A stretch of DNA of 64,000 nucleotides from an uncultured Kushneria sp. Its GTDB lineage: Bacteria; Pseudomonadota; Gammaproteobacteria; Pseudomonadales; Halomonadaceae. Below are positions 47,265-57,461 of this stretch, one piece after another. Both the position numbers and the translations under genes were made by a program. Below the pieces are notes generated by a model. The model saw only the letters and a list, made by a program, of their open reading frames with translations. It was not told where the DNA came from and searched no databases. Each line of letters opens with the position of its first letter. Position 1 is the first letter of the stretch. The stretch is taken from the NCBI RefSeq assembly GCF_947497025.1, contig NZ_CANMFC010000003.1, positions 474,662-538,661 on the forward strand, in the 5' to 3' direction.

Positions 47265-47783
47265 TCAGTAGTCGATAACGACGCGACGATCCTGAGAATA
47301 GGCCTGGTCAGAGTTGCCGGAAGCAGCACGACGCTCTTCACCGTAGCTGACAACTTCAATCTGCGAAGCAGGCACGCCCTGGATGGTCAGGTACTGACGT
47401 ACAGCATTGGCACGACGCTCGCCAAGACCCAGGTTGTACTCACGAGTACCGCGCGGATCAGTGTGGCCTTCCAGTACGATATTGGTGCTGGAATTACGCT
47501 GCAGGTACTGAGCATGCTGGTTCAGCATGGATTCGTACTGTGGGCGAATGCTGTCACTGTCGAAATCGAAGTAGACGCGATTTTCACTCGGCATTTGTGC
47601 CTGCTGGCCGCTGTTTTGACCGGTAGCACCAGAGCTGCTGCTCATGCCCTGAGTGGAAGAACCGCTGTTCATGCCACCATTCTGCTGGTCGCCATCCTGT
47701 GTACCGCCGCCGCTGGAACAACCAGCAACAACAGCCAGAGAGAGTGCGGCCGCCAGAGTTTTGGCGTAGGAAGAAAACTGCAT
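47265..47783 (-). CDS. pal: Peptidoglycan-associated lipoprotein Pal
   Basis: 172 residues. The lipobox is 'LAVVAGCSSG', with Cys about residue 22. A Gly/Ser/Gln/Met linker follows, longer than in E. coli, and then the OmpA-like domain: 'YFDFDSDSIRPQYESML', 'VLEGHTDPRGTREYNLGLGE'. It anchors the outer membrane to peptidoglycan and binds TolB. AAGGAGA precedes the ATG at 47783; an upstream in-frame start would spoil the lipoprotein signal. Confidence 0.97.
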   Translation of the reverse strand: MQFSSYAKTLAAALSLAVVAGCSSGGGTQDGDQQNGGMNSGSSTQGMSSSSGATGQNSGQQAQMPSENRVYFDFDSDSIRPQYESMLNQHAQYLQRNSSTNIVLEGHTDPRGTREYNLGLGERRANAVRQYLTIQGVPASQIEVVSYGEERRAASGNSDQAYSQDRRVVIDY

Positions 47784-47831
47784 GATGATCTCCTTGCTTT
47801 TATAAAGAATGACAAAATTCATTCTAGTCGT

Positions 47832-49127
47832 TTAATTCAAAAACGGCGACCAGGAAGGTTCACGAACCTCACCATTGGGTGAAGGTATTACGAAAGAAGC
47901 CCTGCCATCTGCCGAAACAGCACCAAGCACGCCACGTGCTCCCTGCTGAGTGGCATATATCACCATTGTGCCATTGGGCGCAACTGCCGGCGCTTCATCC
48001 TGATAAGTATTGGTTAATATTGTCACACGTCCTGACGATAAATCCTGCTTCGCCACCTGAAAACCACGATCGGTTCGAGTGGTCATGAAAATGAATTTAT
48101 TGTCGGGTCCATACAGACCACCTGCATTGTAATTGCCGGTAAAGGTCATGCGCTTTGCGTTGCTGCCGGAAGCATCCATCTGATAAAGCTGGGGCTGACC
48201 ACTGCGATCGGAAGTAAACAAAATCGAGCGACCATCAGCACTCCAGTCCGGCTCGGTATTAATGGAGCTGGAATTGGTCAGTTGCTTGAGCGAACGGGAA
48301 GCGACGTCCATGACATAGATTTCGGGATTACCATCCTTTGAAAGTGACATGGCAAGCTTGCGACCGTCCGGTGACCAGGCCGGTGCCCCATTGATCCCCT
48401 TGAAAGAGGTAAGCTGGACGCGACGCCCACTGGAAAGCTGCTGGACATAAATAGCAGGCCGCCCTGACTCGAAAGAAACGTACGCAAGCTTCTGACCATC
48501 CGGTGACCAGGCCGGCGAAAGGATCGGCTGATCAGAGGACAAAATCTGCTGCGGACGATGGCCATCCTGATCGGCTACATACAGGGCATAGCTGATATTG
48601 GGATCAACACCATTGGCAGTCACATAGGCAATGCGTGTCTGGAACGCGCCGCGAATACCGGTGATTTCTTCGAATATCTGATCAGCAATGTAATGCGCCC
48701 GGGACCGCAGCTGGTCGTCACTTGAGGTAACCACCTCTCCCAATTCACGACGCTGACCTGCCACGTCATGGAGCTCATAGCTGATCTTGTAGCCATTACC
48801 GGAAGCCTCAACGCGCCCTACCACCAGGTAATTGGCTCTGACACGGCGCCAGTCACCATAATTGATATTGTCACCGCTGGCAGGACGAGAGATCAGGTCC
48901 TGCGACGCCAGTGGTGCAAACTGACCGCTGTGCTCCAGATCGTCGGCAATGATTTTACCGATATCCTCGGAAGGACTGACGCCATCGCCCCGAAAAGGCA
49001 CCACTGCAATCGGTATGGCATTGTCATTGCCACGTGTGATCTCGATGGTGAGATCACCAGCTGCCTGCGCCATCAGACTGGCCATCATGAGCATCATGAA
49101 GCCAGCCAGTGCCATTAGTTTTTTCAT
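47832..49127 (-). CDS. tolB: Tol-Pal system protein TolB
   Basis: 431 residues. A Met-rich signal peptide ends at AQAA, then the N-terminal domain and a six-bladed propeller whose blades repeat WSPDG-type motifs ('[19 protein letters not shown]', '[19 protein letters not shown]', '[19 protein letters not shown]'). It is a periplasmic protein binding Pal and TolA. The ATG at 49127 is preferred over a GTG two codons earlier because AGGA then has normal spacing. Confidence 0.96.
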   Translation of the reverse strand: MKKLMALAGFMMLMMASLMAQAAGDLTIEITRGNDNAIPIAVVPFRGDGVSPSEDIGKIIADDLEHSGQFAPLASQDLISRPASGDNINYGDWRRVRANYLVVGRVEASGNGYKISYELHDVAGQRRELGEVVTSSDDQLRSRAHYIADQIFEEITGIRGAFQTRIAYVTANGVDPNISYALYVADQDGHRPQQILSSDQPILSPAWSPDGQKLAYVSFESGRPAIYVQQLSSGRRVQLTSFKGINGAPAWSPDGRKLAMSLSKDGNPEIYVMDVASRSLKQLTNSSSINTEPDWSADGRSILFTSDRSGQPQLYQMDASGSNAKRMTFTGNYNAGGLYGPDNKFIFMTTRTDRGFQVAKQDLSSGRVTILTNTYQDEAPAVAPNGTMVIYATQQGARGVLGAVSADGRASFVIPSPNGEVREPSWSPFLN

Positions 49128-49233
49128 CAGCACACATCCTCGGGTTTTAACGATCCTTGATCCCTGCTACCTGCCATCAAAACAGGCGCAATATCGACCA
49201 CGTCCTCACACCACATAGCAAACCTTCCTGGCC

Positions 49234-50352
49234 CTAGCGCACATCCTCGGGATTAAAGCGCAGGTTGAAGCTCCTGAATTTCTGCCTTGCCTCGGCCGGC
49301 AACTGACTCATCTCGGTAAACGGCGCGGCTCTTTCCACAGCCTGTACGGCCGAGCGGTCGAACCCGGGATCACCACTACTGCTGGAGACAGTGGCAGACA
49401 GAAGCTCACCAGTTGGCAAAAGCTGCACTCTGACCACGGTGACCAGCCCGGACGCCGCATTTGGCGGACGTGACCAGCTTTGCTCAACGGCGCGACGCAC
49501 CAGGTTCATGAAGCCATTGGACGCCTCCTGAGCCTGACGTGCATTGGCGATGGATTCTGCCTCATTAGTAATCTCATCGCCAAAAGCGTCCTGACTGGCC
49601 GCGGCGGCGGCTTCTGCAGCCCGCTTGCGATCAGCTTCCGCTTTCTTCTTTGCAGCGGCCTCTGCGGCGGCCTTCTTTTTCGCAGCAGCTTCGGCTTCTG
49701 CCTTCTTTTTGGCCTCGGCTTCTGCCTTCTTTTTGGCCTCGGCTTCTGCCTTCTTTTTGGCCTCGGCCTCTGCCTTCTTCTTGGCCTCGGCCTCTGCCTT
49801 CTTCTTGGCCTCGGCTTCTGCCTTCTGTTTGGCCTCGGCTTCCGCCTTCTGTTTGGCCTCGGCTTCCGCCTTCTGTTTGGCCTCGGCTTCCGCCTTCTGT
49901 TTGGCCTCGGCTTCTGCCTTCTGTTTGGCCTCGGCTTCCGACTTCTCGCGCGCCTGCTGCTCCTGCATCTGCTGAGTAGCGACTTCCCTGGCTTGCTCGG
50001 CGCGCCGTTGTGCGGCTTCCTGTGCCTCCTGAGCGGCCTGCTCTCTTGCTTGTTCAGCCGCTTCAGCCTGCTGGCGTGCCGTTTCTTCAGCGGCATCATC
50101 CTGAGTGGCTTCAGGTTCAGGTTGCTCGCGCTCAGGCCCCTGTTGGGCTTTCGGCTGTGCCTCGGTAGCCTGCTGCGCCTGATCGGTCGCTGTCTCCATT
50201 GAAATCAACTCGGCCTGCACGACGGCATTGGAGGTTTCAACAGGATCACTTTGTGGCCAACGAAAAACAGTCAGCCCGATAACGCCCACGTGCAGCAAAA
50301 CCGCAAGCACGGTGGGCAACGTATAGCCTACACGGCGATCGTGTCTGGCCAT
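49234..50352 (-). CDS. tolA: Tol-Pal system protein TolA
   Basis: 372 residues. A basic N-terminus and one membrane helix (about 11-29) are followed by a long helical domain II and a C-terminal domain ('NGFMNLVRRAVEQSW', 'GLVTVVRVQLLPTGELLSAT') that contacts TolB and Pal. Domain II contains ten near-identical 8-residue units of the type KAEAEAKQ or KAEAEAKK. It spans the periplasm and transmits force from TolQR. Middle of tolQRAB-pal-cpoB, 9 bases after tolR. Confidence 0.95.
   Translation of the reverse strand: MARHDRRVGYTLPTVLAVLLHVGVIGLTVFRWPQSDPVETSNAVVQAELISMETATDQAQQATEAQPKAQQGPEREQPEPEATQDDAAEETARQQAEAAEQAREQAAQEAQEAAQRRAEQAREVATQQMQEQQAREKSEAEAKQKAEAEAKQKAEAEAKQKAEAEAKQKAEAEAKQKAEAEAKKKAEAEAKKKAEAEAKKKAEAEAKKKAEAEAKKKAEAEAAAKKKAAAEAAAKKKAEADRKRAAEAAAAASQDAFGDEITNEAESIANARQAQEASNGFMNLVRRAVEQSWSRPPNAASGLVTVVRVQLLPTGELLSATVSSSSGDPGFDRSAVQAVERAAPFTEMSQLPAEARQKFRSFNLRFNPEDVR
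49690..49942. repeat. 24-bp tandem repeats within tolA
   Basis: GGCCTCGGC recurs ten times at exact 24-base steps (49711 to 49927, plus strand). The array splits into a KAEAEAKK part (49690 to about 49815) and a KAEAEAKQ part (about 49815 to 49942). It could expand or contract by slippage without shifting frame. Confidence 0.93.
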
Positions 50353-50361
50353 TGTTTCTCC

Positions 50362-50799
50362 CTACTGCTGGTCGCCAGGCGGTGGATCAGAGATCAGCCC
50401 TACATTGGGCACACCTGCGTTTTGCAGGGCCCCCATGAGCGTCACGACCTGACCATAGGAAACGTTGCGATCACCGCGCACCATGACAGGGGTGCCCGGA
50501 TTACGGTTGAGGACTGCCATGACCTGCTCGCGGATGTCATCGATTGATTTACTCTGCTGCTCATCGCCTAGGCTGATGTAATAGTCCCCATCACGATTGA
50601 CCGTGACAACCAGTGGCTCATTGTCGCTTTGCACCGGCTCGGAACTGATCTGCGGCAGATCAACATCAATGCCCTGATTGATAGTGGGTGCTGCAATGAT
50701 AAAAATGACCAGCAGCACCAGCATGACATCGATGAACGGAACAACATTCATCTCGCTGGAGAGCTTTTTGCGCCGGTTGCGTCGATAGGATCCCTGCAT
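50362..50799 (-). CDS. tolR: Tol-Pal system protein TolR
   Basis: 145 residues, ExbD/TolR family. 'EMNVVPFIDVMLVLLVIFII' holds the conserved proton-path Asp in the single membrane helix, then a periplasmic domain. It pairs with TolQ to use the proton gradient. The ATG at 50799 follows tolQ by 10 bases; an upstream frame to 50877 overlaps tolQ and is not used. Confidence 0.96.
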   Translation of the reverse strand: MQGSYRRNRRKKLSSEMNVVPFIDVMLVLLVIFIIAAPTINQGIDVDLPQISSEPVQSDNEPLVVTVNRDGDYYISLGDEQQSKSIDDIREQVMAVLNRNPGTPVMVRGDRNVSYGQVVTLMGALQNAGVPNVGLISDPPPGDQQ

Positions 50800-50809
50800 G
50801 GAGCGCTCC

Positions 50810-51496
50810 TCAGGTGTTCTCGCCGGTACTGCGGTTTTGCAGATTGCGATGCAGGAAGGCATGAAACTCTTCGGCAAAGTTCTCCATGCGAACCATCAGC
50901 TTGTCCGCCTTGTGGGTCAGACGGTTGTAACCGATATTGGCGGGAATGGCTGCGAAAAGGCCCATGGCCGTGGCGACCAGAGCTTCAGCAATCGCCGGTG
51001 CAATGGTACCCAGTGATACCTGCTGGGCACCACCGAGTGCCTGAAAGGTGCCCAGAATCCCCCAGACCGTACCAAAAAGGCCCACATAGACGGCAGATGA
51101 GCTGATAATGGCCAGTATCGCCAGATGGGTAGTCAGCCGCTCTTCTTCCCGCGAGACAGATACGCGCATGGAACGCTCAACGCCTTCGAGTACGGCATTG
51201 TGGCTGCGTGATTTAGGCAGCAGTCGATTGAACTCACGAAATCCCGAGCGGAAGATATGCGCAGCGCCCTGCGGGTTATCGGCAGGAACTTCCCGATAAA
51301 GCTCGTTGAGATCAACCCCTGACCAGAAATGCGACTCGAACTCATCCAGATCCCTCTCGTCACGCTTCAGGGCAAAGGCTCGCTGAAAGATCAGCACCCA
51401 CGAAAGAACAGATGCAGCCAGCAGTATCAGCATGATCAGCTGAACGATCAGGCCAGCATGAAAAAACAGCGAAATGATCGACATTGAATCGTTCAC
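50810..51496 (-). CDS. tolQ: Tol-Pal system protein TolQ
   Basis: 228 residues, MotA/TolQ/ExbB family with three membrane helices. 'YVGLFGTVWGILGTFQALGG' and 'EALVATAMGLFAAIPANIGY' are the pore-lining helices. The GTG at 51496 is chosen: GAGG lies 6-7 bases upstream and the N-terminus then matches E. coli TolQ; an ATG four codons later lacks an SD. It is 11 bases downstream of ybgC. Confidence 0.96.
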   Translation of the reverse strand: MNDSMSIISLFFHAGLIVQLIMLILLAASVLSWVLIFQRAFALKRDERDLDEFESHFWSGVDLNELYREVPADNPQGAAHIFRSGFREFNRLLPKSRSHNAVLEGVERSMRVSVSREEERLTTHLAILAIISSSAVYVGLFGTVWGILGTFQALGGAQQVSLGTIAPAIAEALVATAMGLFAAIPANIGYNRLTHKADKLMVRMENFAEEFHAFLHRNLQNRSTGENT

Positions 51497-51507
51497 GAAA
51501 AACCTCT

Positions 51508-51912
51508 TCAGGCGTTCTGGGAATCAAGCGTCATGGCCGAAAGCAGATCTTCGGGCCAACGAGCTGGTTTGTAACGTGTTGCATCGATACAGGCAATATC
51601 GACCATGCCGCGGAAAAGAAGTTTTCCATCTCGCATGACATGTTGCTCAAATGCCACGGTGCAGTGGCGCGGCGTTCCCGCCACGGTCTCAACGGTCAGA
51701 AGATCATCCAGCTGTGCCGGCAGGCGATACTGGCATTCCAGACGACGAACGACCAGCGCAACATTGCGCGCCAGCAGTGAGTTTTGATCGAAACCTTTCG
51801 CCCGCAGCCATTCAGTACGGCCGCGTTCGAGATAATTGAGATAGTTGGCGTGATAGACGATACCGCCGGCATCGGTATCCTCGATATAAACGCGTAGATC
51901 AAGAGAGGTCAT
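51508..51912 (-). CDS. ybgC: Acyl-CoA thioester hydrolase YbgC
   Basis: 134 residues, hotdog fold. 'VYIEDTDAGGIVYHANYLNY' has the catalytic Asp and 'LERGRTEWLRAKG' follows. It hydrolyses short-chain or ACP-linked thioesters and is the standard first gene of the tol-pal cluster. It follows ruvB by 5 bases, so ruv and tol genes may share readthrough. Confidence 0.95.
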   Translation of the reverse strand: MTSLDLRVYIEDTDAGGIVYHANYLNYLERGRTEWLRAKGFDQNSLLARNVALVVRRLECQYRLPAQLDDLLTVETVAGTPRHCTVAFEQHVMRDGKLLFRGMVDIACIDATRYKPARWPEDLLSAMTLDSQNA

Positions 51913-51917
51913 ACCGT

Positions 51918-52964
51918 TCAGGGCTCCACCGTTGCCGCACCATCACCGACATCCGGAATGTCATCTGTCGGTGAAAGGTCAAAATGTAGATAGGCCAGGC
52001 GCGTCACCATACGACCACGTGCCGTGCGCAGCATGAACCCCTGCTGAATCAGATAGGGCTCAAGGACATCCTCGATGGTGTCACGCTCTTCACTGATCGC
52101 CGCGGCCAGGCTTTCCACCCCTACCGGACCGCCGTCAAACTTCTCGATCATGGTCAGAAGCAGCCGTCGGTCCATGTGATCGAGCCCGTGACGATCCACA
52201 TGCAGCATATTAAGCGCCTTGTCCGCCACATCAGCCGTCAGTCGACCATCGCCCCGTACCTGAGCAAAGTCACGTACACGGCGCAGCAGCCGATTGGCGA
52301 TACGTGGCGTCCCCCGCGCACGACGCGCGACTTCAATGGCGCCGCCCTCATCGGCGTCGAAATCCATGAGACGGGCACTGCGGTTCACGATATGGGTCAG
52401 CTCGTCGATATTGTAAAACTCAAGACGCTGCACGATACCAAAGCGGTCTCTTAGAGGTGCCGTTAAAAGCCCCGCGCGGGTCGTTGCCCCCACCAGCGTA
52501 AAGCGCGGCAGATCCAGTTTGATGGAGCGCGCTGCCGGCCCATCGCCGATCATGATATCGAGCTGAAAGTCCTCCATCGCCGGATAAAGCACTTCCTCCA
52601 CGGCAGAAGACAATCGGTGAATCTCATCGATAAAGAGCACATCGCCCGGCTGGAGATTGGTCAGCATGGCGGCAAGGTCACCGGCCTTTTCAAGCACCGG
52701 GCCCGAGGTCGATTTGATATCCACCCCCATCTCGCTGGCAATGATATGGGCCAGCGTGGTCTTGCCAAGTCCGGGGGGGCCGAAGATCAGCGTATGGTCG
52801 AGGCTATCCTCACGCTGACGCGCGGCCGTGATGAAAATATCGAGCTGTTCGCGCACCGGCGCCTGCCCGATATAGTCATCGAGCATGCGCGGCCGAATGG
52901 CATGATCTACTCGTTCTTCATCGGGACGCTCGGCCCCGGCAATGAGCCGGTCGCTTTCAATCAT
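51918..52964 (-). CDS. ruvB: Holliday junction helicase RuvB
   Basis: 348 residues. Walker A '[18 protein letters not shown]', Walker B '[17 protein letters not shown]', sensor 1 '[20 protein letters not shown]' and the C-terminal winged helix with '[20 protein letters not shown]' are all intact. Hexameric motor for branch migration. Its ATG overlaps the ruvA stop (ATGA). Confidence 0.98.
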   Translation of the reverse strand: MIESDRLIAGAERPDEERVDHAIRPRMLDDYIGQAPVREQLDIFITAARQREDSLDHTLIFGPPGLGKTTLAHIIASEMGVDIKSTSGPVLEKAGDLAAMLTNLQPGDVLFIDEIHRLSSAVEEVLYPAMEDFQLDIMIGDGPAARSIKLDLPRFTLVGATTRAGLLTAPLRDRFGIVQRLEFYNIDELTHIVNRSARLMDFDADEGGAIEVARRARGTPRIANRLLRRVRDFAQVRGDGRLTADVADKALNMLHVDRHGLDHMDRRLLLTMIEKFDGGPVGVESLAAAISEERDTIEDVLEPYLIQQGFMLRTARGRMVTRLAYLHFDLSPTDDIPDVGDGAATVEP

Positions 52965-53599
52965 GATGTTCTGCCTTTCCCGCTGCGTGTTTCACTACCG
53001 GCCAGCCGGTCGGAAAGCGCCATCTTGATCAACGCCTCGGTAGACTGCAGCGTATCAAGCCCCGATAGCATTCTGGCGGCTTCGGTCGGCTTGTAACCCA
53101 ATGCAATCAGTGCGGCTTCAGCATCAGCATGGTTGTCGCTTTCCAGTGGCAGCTCGGCTTCTTCAACGCCCTGAGCCACCTGTTCGAATTCGGGCCAGTG
53201 CTTGAAGCGGTCCCGCATTTCGATGATCAGCCGCTCGGCCGTTTTCTTGCCCACGCCCGGCAGGCGCATCAGCGTTTTAGTGTCATCTTCCATGACACTT
53301 TTCATGAACTGCTGACGCTCCATGCCGGACAGGATGGCCAGTGCCAGTCGAGGGCCGACTCCCGAGATCCTGATCAATTCACGAAAGAGACGACGCTCAG
53401 GCTCGTCAATAAATCCGTACAGCAGATGGGCATCCTCGCGGACACTCAAGTGGGTATAAAGACGTACTGATTCACCTGGTGCCGGCAGTGCCAGCAATGT
53501 GTTCATGGAAGCTTCAAGCTCATACCCGACCCCATGAACATCGACCACGATCAGAGGCGGTTTCTTTTCAAGCAGTTGCCCGTGCAGACGACCTATCAT
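52961..53599 (-). CDS. ruvA: Holliday junction protein RuvA
   Basis: 212 residues. The N-terminal OB fold ('[20 protein letters not shown]') is followed by the two HhH motifs ('[19 protein letters not shown]', '[20 protein letters not shown]') and the C-terminal domain that binds RuvB ('[20 protein letters not shown]'). It forms the tetramer that holds the four-way junction. 77 bases after ruvC. Confidence 0.97.
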   Translation of the reverse strand: MIGRLHGQLLEKKPPLIVVDVHGVGYELEASMNTLLALPAPGESVRLYTHLSVREDAHLLYGFIDEPERRLFRELIRISGVGPRLALAILSGMERQQFMKSVMEDDTKTLMRLPGVGKKTAERLIIEMRDRFKHWPEFEQVAQGVEEAELPLESDNHADAEAALIALGYKPTEAARMLSGLDTLQSTEALIKMALSDRLAGSETRSGKGRTS

Positions 53600-53676
53600 G
53601 CGTTGTATATCCAGACAAGAAAGATAAACGAAAAAAGGGCATGGTTTTCAAATGCCATCGGGAGTGAAATACCACA

Positions 53677-54213
53677 TCAGGGTCGATAATGACGCCAGCT
53701 GGATGAGCGCGATCTTGTTGAACGTGCCGGCGCCGGCATGGTCAATGCACCGCGGCTGGTAAAAAAGTGCGTCAGCGCAATGGCCAGGGCGTCAGCGGCA
53801 TCTTCCTGGGGAAGGCCTGAAAGCTTGAGCGTTGACTGTACCATATGCTGCACCTGCGTCTTGTCAGCCCCCCCGCTCCCCGTCACCACCTGTTTGATGC
53901 GTCGGGCGGCATATTCATGGACCTCAAGCCCATGATTGGCCGCACAGACAATGGCCGTACCGCGAGCCTGCCCCAGCTTCAGGGCGGAGTCGACGTTTTT
54001 GGACAAAAACACCTGCTCGATGGCCACTTCACCGGGGGCATACTGTGCGATGACTTCCGCCACACCGGCATACACCTGCGCCAGTTTCTGGGCAAGCGTC
54101 GAGGCTTCAATCCTGATACAGCCACTGGCGACATAGCACGGCACCGCCCCCGAAACATCGATAACGCCAAATCCGGTACGACGCGACCCCGGGTCGATGC
54201 CCAGAAGCATCAT
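53677..54213 (-). CDS. ruvC: Crossover junction endodeoxyribonuclease RuvC
   Basis: 178 residues. The four acidic active-site residues fall in '[13 protein letters not shown]' (Asp), '[20 protein letters not shown]' (Glu) and '[14 protein letters not shown]' (two Asp). It resolves Holliday junctions made by RecA. The frame extends nowhere further upstream. Located 28 bases after yebC. Confidence 0.97.
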   Translation of the reverse strand: MMLLGIDPGSRRTGFGVIDVSGAVPCYVASGCIRIEASTLAQKLAQVYAGVAEVIAQYAPGEVAIEQVFLSKNVDSALKLGQARGTAIVCAANHGLEVHEYAARRIKQVVTGSGGADKTQVQHMVQSTLKLSGLPQEDAADALAIALTHFFTSRGALTMPAPARSTRSRSSSWRHYRP

Positions 54214-54241
54214 GAGGCTCTCCGCGACAAGTCAGCGACGC

Positions 54242-55000
54242 TCATGACGCCTCCTCGAGCGCCTCAAGCACATGGGGCTCGAAGTCGGCATTGGCATACA
54301 CGTTTTGAACATCATCCAGGTCTTCCAGCCGGTCAAACAGCGCCACGATCTGACGCGCTGTCTCGACATCATCGATGCCTGAATAGCTATCCGGAAACAT
54401 CCCCACTTCACTGCGCATCACTTCAATACCCGCCTGATCGAGCGCGTCCCTGACCAGGCCAAATTCACTGGGGGTAGTGACGACCTCCAGAGTGCCATCG
54501 TCTCGAGACTGCACATCTTCGGCCCCCGCCTCCAGAGTCGCCTCGATAACCCTGTCTTCCGGGATACCAGAAGGCAGCACAATACGGCCCTGCTTGTGGA
54601 AGAGAAAAGCAACCGAACCACTCGTCCCCAGATTACCGCCGTACTTGTTGAAGGCGGAGCGTACTTCCGAGACGGTCCGGTTGCGATTGTCACTCATGCA
54701 CTCGACCAGAATCGCCACGCCATCCGGCCCGTAGCCTTCGTAGACCAGTTCCTCCATGGCATCGCTGTCGCTGTTGCCGGCACCACGCGTGATGGCACGC
54801 TCAATGGTGTCGCGCGTCATGTTGTTGGAAAGCGCCTTGTCGACGGCTGCCCGAAGCCGCGGGTTGTCCTCGACAACACTGCCGCCCTGGCGCGCCGCCA
54901 CGGACAGCTCACGAATCAGGCGCGTAAAAACCTTGCCCTTTTTGGCATCCTGAGCCGCCTTGCGATGTCTGATATTGGCCCATTTACTGTGTCCGGCCAT
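54242..55000 (-). CDS. yebC: YebC/TACO1 family protein
   Basis: 252 residues. '[20 protein letters not shown]' and '[19 protein letters not shown]' are the family N-terminus. Relatives include transcriptional regulators and factors that help ribosomes at proline stretches. A terminator separates it from aspS, so it starts the yebC-ruvCAB unit. Confidence 0.96.
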   Translation of the reverse strand: MAGHSKWANIRHRKAAQDAKKGKVFTRLIRELSVAARQGGSVVEDNPRLRAAVDKALSNNMTRDTIERAITRGAGNSDSDAMEELVYEGYGPDGVAILVECMSDNRNRTVSEVRSAFNKYGGNLGTSGSVAFLFHKQGRIVLPSGIPEDRVIEATLEAGAEDVQSRDDGTLEVVTTPSEFGLVRDALDQAGIEVMRSEVGMFPDSYSGIDDVETARQIVALFDRLEDLDDVQNVYANADFEPHVLEALEEAS

Positions 55001-55050
55001 GAAATGACTCCTTCAACCGCTCGCCACCGCTGGTGCAATGGCGTCATACA

Positions 55051-55081
55051 AAAATACGGGTGTGCAAGGCACACCCGTATT
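55051..55081 (-). terminator. Terminator of aspS
   Basis: AATACGGGTGTG and CACACCCGTATT form a perfect 12-bp stem (55053-55081). On the minus strand TTTTTG follows. Confidence 0.92.
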
Positions 55082-55139
55082 AACCCTAACACTCCCGGGA
55101 ATGGGCAACAGAAACGTTTCGTTTCAGATTGCCCGCCAA

Positions 55140-56918
55140 TCAGGAGGTTGTGCTATCAGACGCTTTCTGGCGCAGGCGAATGTGCAACTCCTTGAGCTGC
55201 TCATTGCTGACCGTACCGGGTGCCTCGGTCATCAAACAGGCCGCACTCTGTGTTTTGGGAAAAGCGATCACATCACGTATGGTGCGCCCACCGGTCATGA
55301 GCATCACCAGTCGGTCAAGTCCGAAGGCAAGACCGCCATGGGGCGGTGCGCCGTGCGCCAGACCATCCAGCAAAAAGCCGAACTTCTCGCGGGCTTCCTC
55401 ATCGCTGATACCCAGAGCTTCAAACACCTGACGCTGCATGTCCTGATCGTGAATACGAATCGAACCGCCACCCAGCTCGGTGCCGTTGAGTACCATGTCA
55501 TAGGCGCGAGAAAGCGCGTTTTCAGGATCACGCTTGAGCGTTTCCGGGTCACAGGACGGCGCCGTGAACGGGTGGTGCAACGCCGCCAGGCGGCCACTGT
55601 CATCACGCTCGAACATCGGAAAATCAACGACCCACAGCGGTGCCCAGGGCTTCGTGTAGAGATCGAGGTCCCCACCAAGCCTGACGCGCAGGGCACCCAG
55701 CGCTTCGTTGACGACCTTCGCGCGATCGGCGCCGAAGAAGAGAATATCGCCGTCTTCTGCACCTGCACGGTCCAGCAGCGTCTCGATCACGCCTTCCATG
55801 AACTTGACGATGGGCGACTGGAGACCTTCAATGCCTTTCGAGCGATCGTTGACCTTGATCCAGGCCAGTCCGCGGGCGCCATAGATACTGACAAATCTGG
55901 TGTACTCGTCGATCTCCTTGCGGGAAAGCTTCGCACCACCGGGCACCCTGAGTACGGCAACACGACCATCTTCGGCATTGGCCGGGCCCGAAAAGACCTT
56001 GAAGTCGACATCCTTCATCAGATCGTCAACGTCGACAAATTCCAGCGGAATGCGCAGGTCAGGCTTATCGGAGCCATAAAGGCGCATGGCGTCATGCCAG
56101 GTCATCCGTGGGAACTGTGGCAGTGACACGTCAAGCACTTCTGCGAACAGACGGCGGATCATCTCCTCGGTGATGCCCATGACATCGTCTTCCTCGACAA
56201 AGGAGGCTTCGATATCGATCTGGGTGAACTCCGGCTGACGGTCGGCACGAAGATCTTCATCACGAAAGCACTTGGCGATCTGATAATAGCGGTCAAACCC
56301 GGCCACCATCAGCAGCTGCTTGAACAGCTGCGGCGACTGCGGCAGCGCAAAGAACTCACCGGCGTGCGTACGGCTGGGCACGAGATAGTCACGTGCGCCC
56401 TCGGGCGTGGCCCGGGTAAGAATGGGCGTTTCGATATCCAGAAAGCCGTTGTCTTCAAGGTAGGCACGAACGCTGTGCGTGATACGTGAGCGCAGACGCA
56501 GGCGATCGATCATTTCCGGACGACGCAGATCGATATAACGATACTTGAGGCGAACGTCTTCACCCACCTTGCCATGCTCGTCGAGCTGGAAAGGCGGCGT
56601 CACGGCCGTGTTAAGCACCTCGACACTGGTAGCAAGTACTTCGATCAAACCCGTCGGCATGTTGGCGTTCTGGGTACCTTCCGGACGCATGCGAATACGA
56701 CCGGTAATACGCAGTACATACTCACTGCGGGCTCGATCTGCATTGGCAAAGGCATCCGGCGTATCCGGATCGACCACAACCTGTGCAATGCCATCACGAT
56801 CACGCATGTCGAGGAAAATCACCCCACCATGATCGCGGCGGCGGTGAACCCAACCGCAGAGTGTGACTTCCTGATCGACAAGGCTTTCGTTTAGCTGGCC
56901 GCAATAATGACTGCGCAT
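55140..56918 (-). CDS. aspS: Aspartate-tRNA ligase AspS
   Basis: 592 residues, bacterial type. The N-terminal OB-fold anticodon domain ('[19 protein letters not shown]'), motif 2 ('[20 protein letters not shown]'), the GAD insertion and motif 3 ('[16 protein letters not shown]') are present. It charges tRNA-Asp. The ATG at 56918 gives the family N-terminus MRSHYCGQL and has AGGA upstream; the frame runs on to 56996 without an SD. Confidence 0.97.
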   Translation of the reverse strand: MRSHYCGQLNESLVDQEVTLCGWVHRRRDHGGVIFLDMRDRDGIAQVVVDPDTPDAFANADRARSEYVLRITGRIRMRPEGTQNANMPTGLIEVLATSVEVLNTAVTPPFQLDEHGKVGEDVRLKYRYIDLRRPEMIDRLRLRSRITHSVRAYLEDNGFLDIETPILTRATPEGARDYLVPSRTHAGEFFALPQSPQLFKQLLMVAGFDRYYQIAKCFRDEDLRADRQPEFTQIDIEASFVEEDDVMGITEEMIRRLFAEVLDVSLPQFPRMTWHDAMRLYGSDKPDLRIPLEFVDVDDLMKDVDFKVFSGPANAEDGRVAVLRVPGGAKLSRKEIDEYTRFVSIYGARGLAWIKVNDRSKGIEGLQSPIVKFMEGVIETLLDRAGAEDGDILFFGADRAKVVNEALGALRVRLGGDLDLYTKPWAPLWVVDFPMFERDDSGRLAALHHPFTAPSCDPETLKRDPENALSRAYDMVLNGTELGGGSIRIHDQDMQRQVFEALGISDEEAREKFGFLLDGLAHGAPPHGGLAFGLDRLVMLMTGGRTIRDVIAFPKTQSAACLMTEAPGTVSNEQLKELHIRLRQKASDSTTS

Positions 56919-57018
56919 TTTTAATCCTGTGTTGTAACGCTTGATGTAATGCCTGAGCTGTTTTGGTGCCGAATGCAGCTCTGCTGCATTCGGCATGGGT
57001 CAATTCCCCGTGACAACG

Positions 57019-57261
57019 TCAGCTGTCTGACGTACTGCTCTTGTCGGATGTGCTGTCACCGGCAAGGTTACGACGACCGGAGCTTTTGAAATCGGTCTCG
57101 TACCACCCGCCACCCGAAAGCCTGAAACCCGCCGCTGAAATCAGACGCTCGAGTGCGCCCTTGTGACAGGACGGGCATTCCACCAGAGGAGCAGCATCCA
57201 TCTTTTGAATCTTTTCAAGGCGCGTACCGCAGGCGCGGCACTCATATTCATAAATCGGCAT
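57019..57261 (-). CDS. FmdB-type zinc ribbon protein
   Basis: 80 residues. 'MPIYEYECRACGTRLEKIQK' and 'ECPSCHKGALERLISAAGF' give the CxxC...CxxC zinc ribbon of the FmdB/CxxC_CXXC_SSSS family. The tail is rich in Ser, Asp and Thr. Function unknown. It is commonly found just upstream of aspS, as here (100-base gap). Confidence 0.9.
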   Translation of the reverse strand: MPIYEYECRACGTRLEKIQKMDAAPLVECPSCHKGALERLISAAGFRLSGGGWYETDFKSSGRRNLAGDSTSDKSSTSDS

Positions 57262-57461
57262 GGTCTTTCATACCCGATATTTGATGTTACTGCAGGCGCC
57301 CTCGAGCGACCTGCCCCTGCCGGGAAACAATAGCCATTGAATGGCAGACATTATTCCCGATGTTTTATTGACGCATCAGTGTAGTGACACGACGATACAA
57401 CGTTATACAAGGCACGCATTATAGCGCGGCTCACATCATGATGGGCAAGGAGTGGACACCC

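Noticed and set aside
49690..49942. CRISPR-like repeat array
   Set aside because: Repeats are contiguous 24-bp coding units inside tolA with no spacers.
55038..56126. Plus-strand frame of 362 codons
   Set aside because: Antisense to aspS, no independent support.
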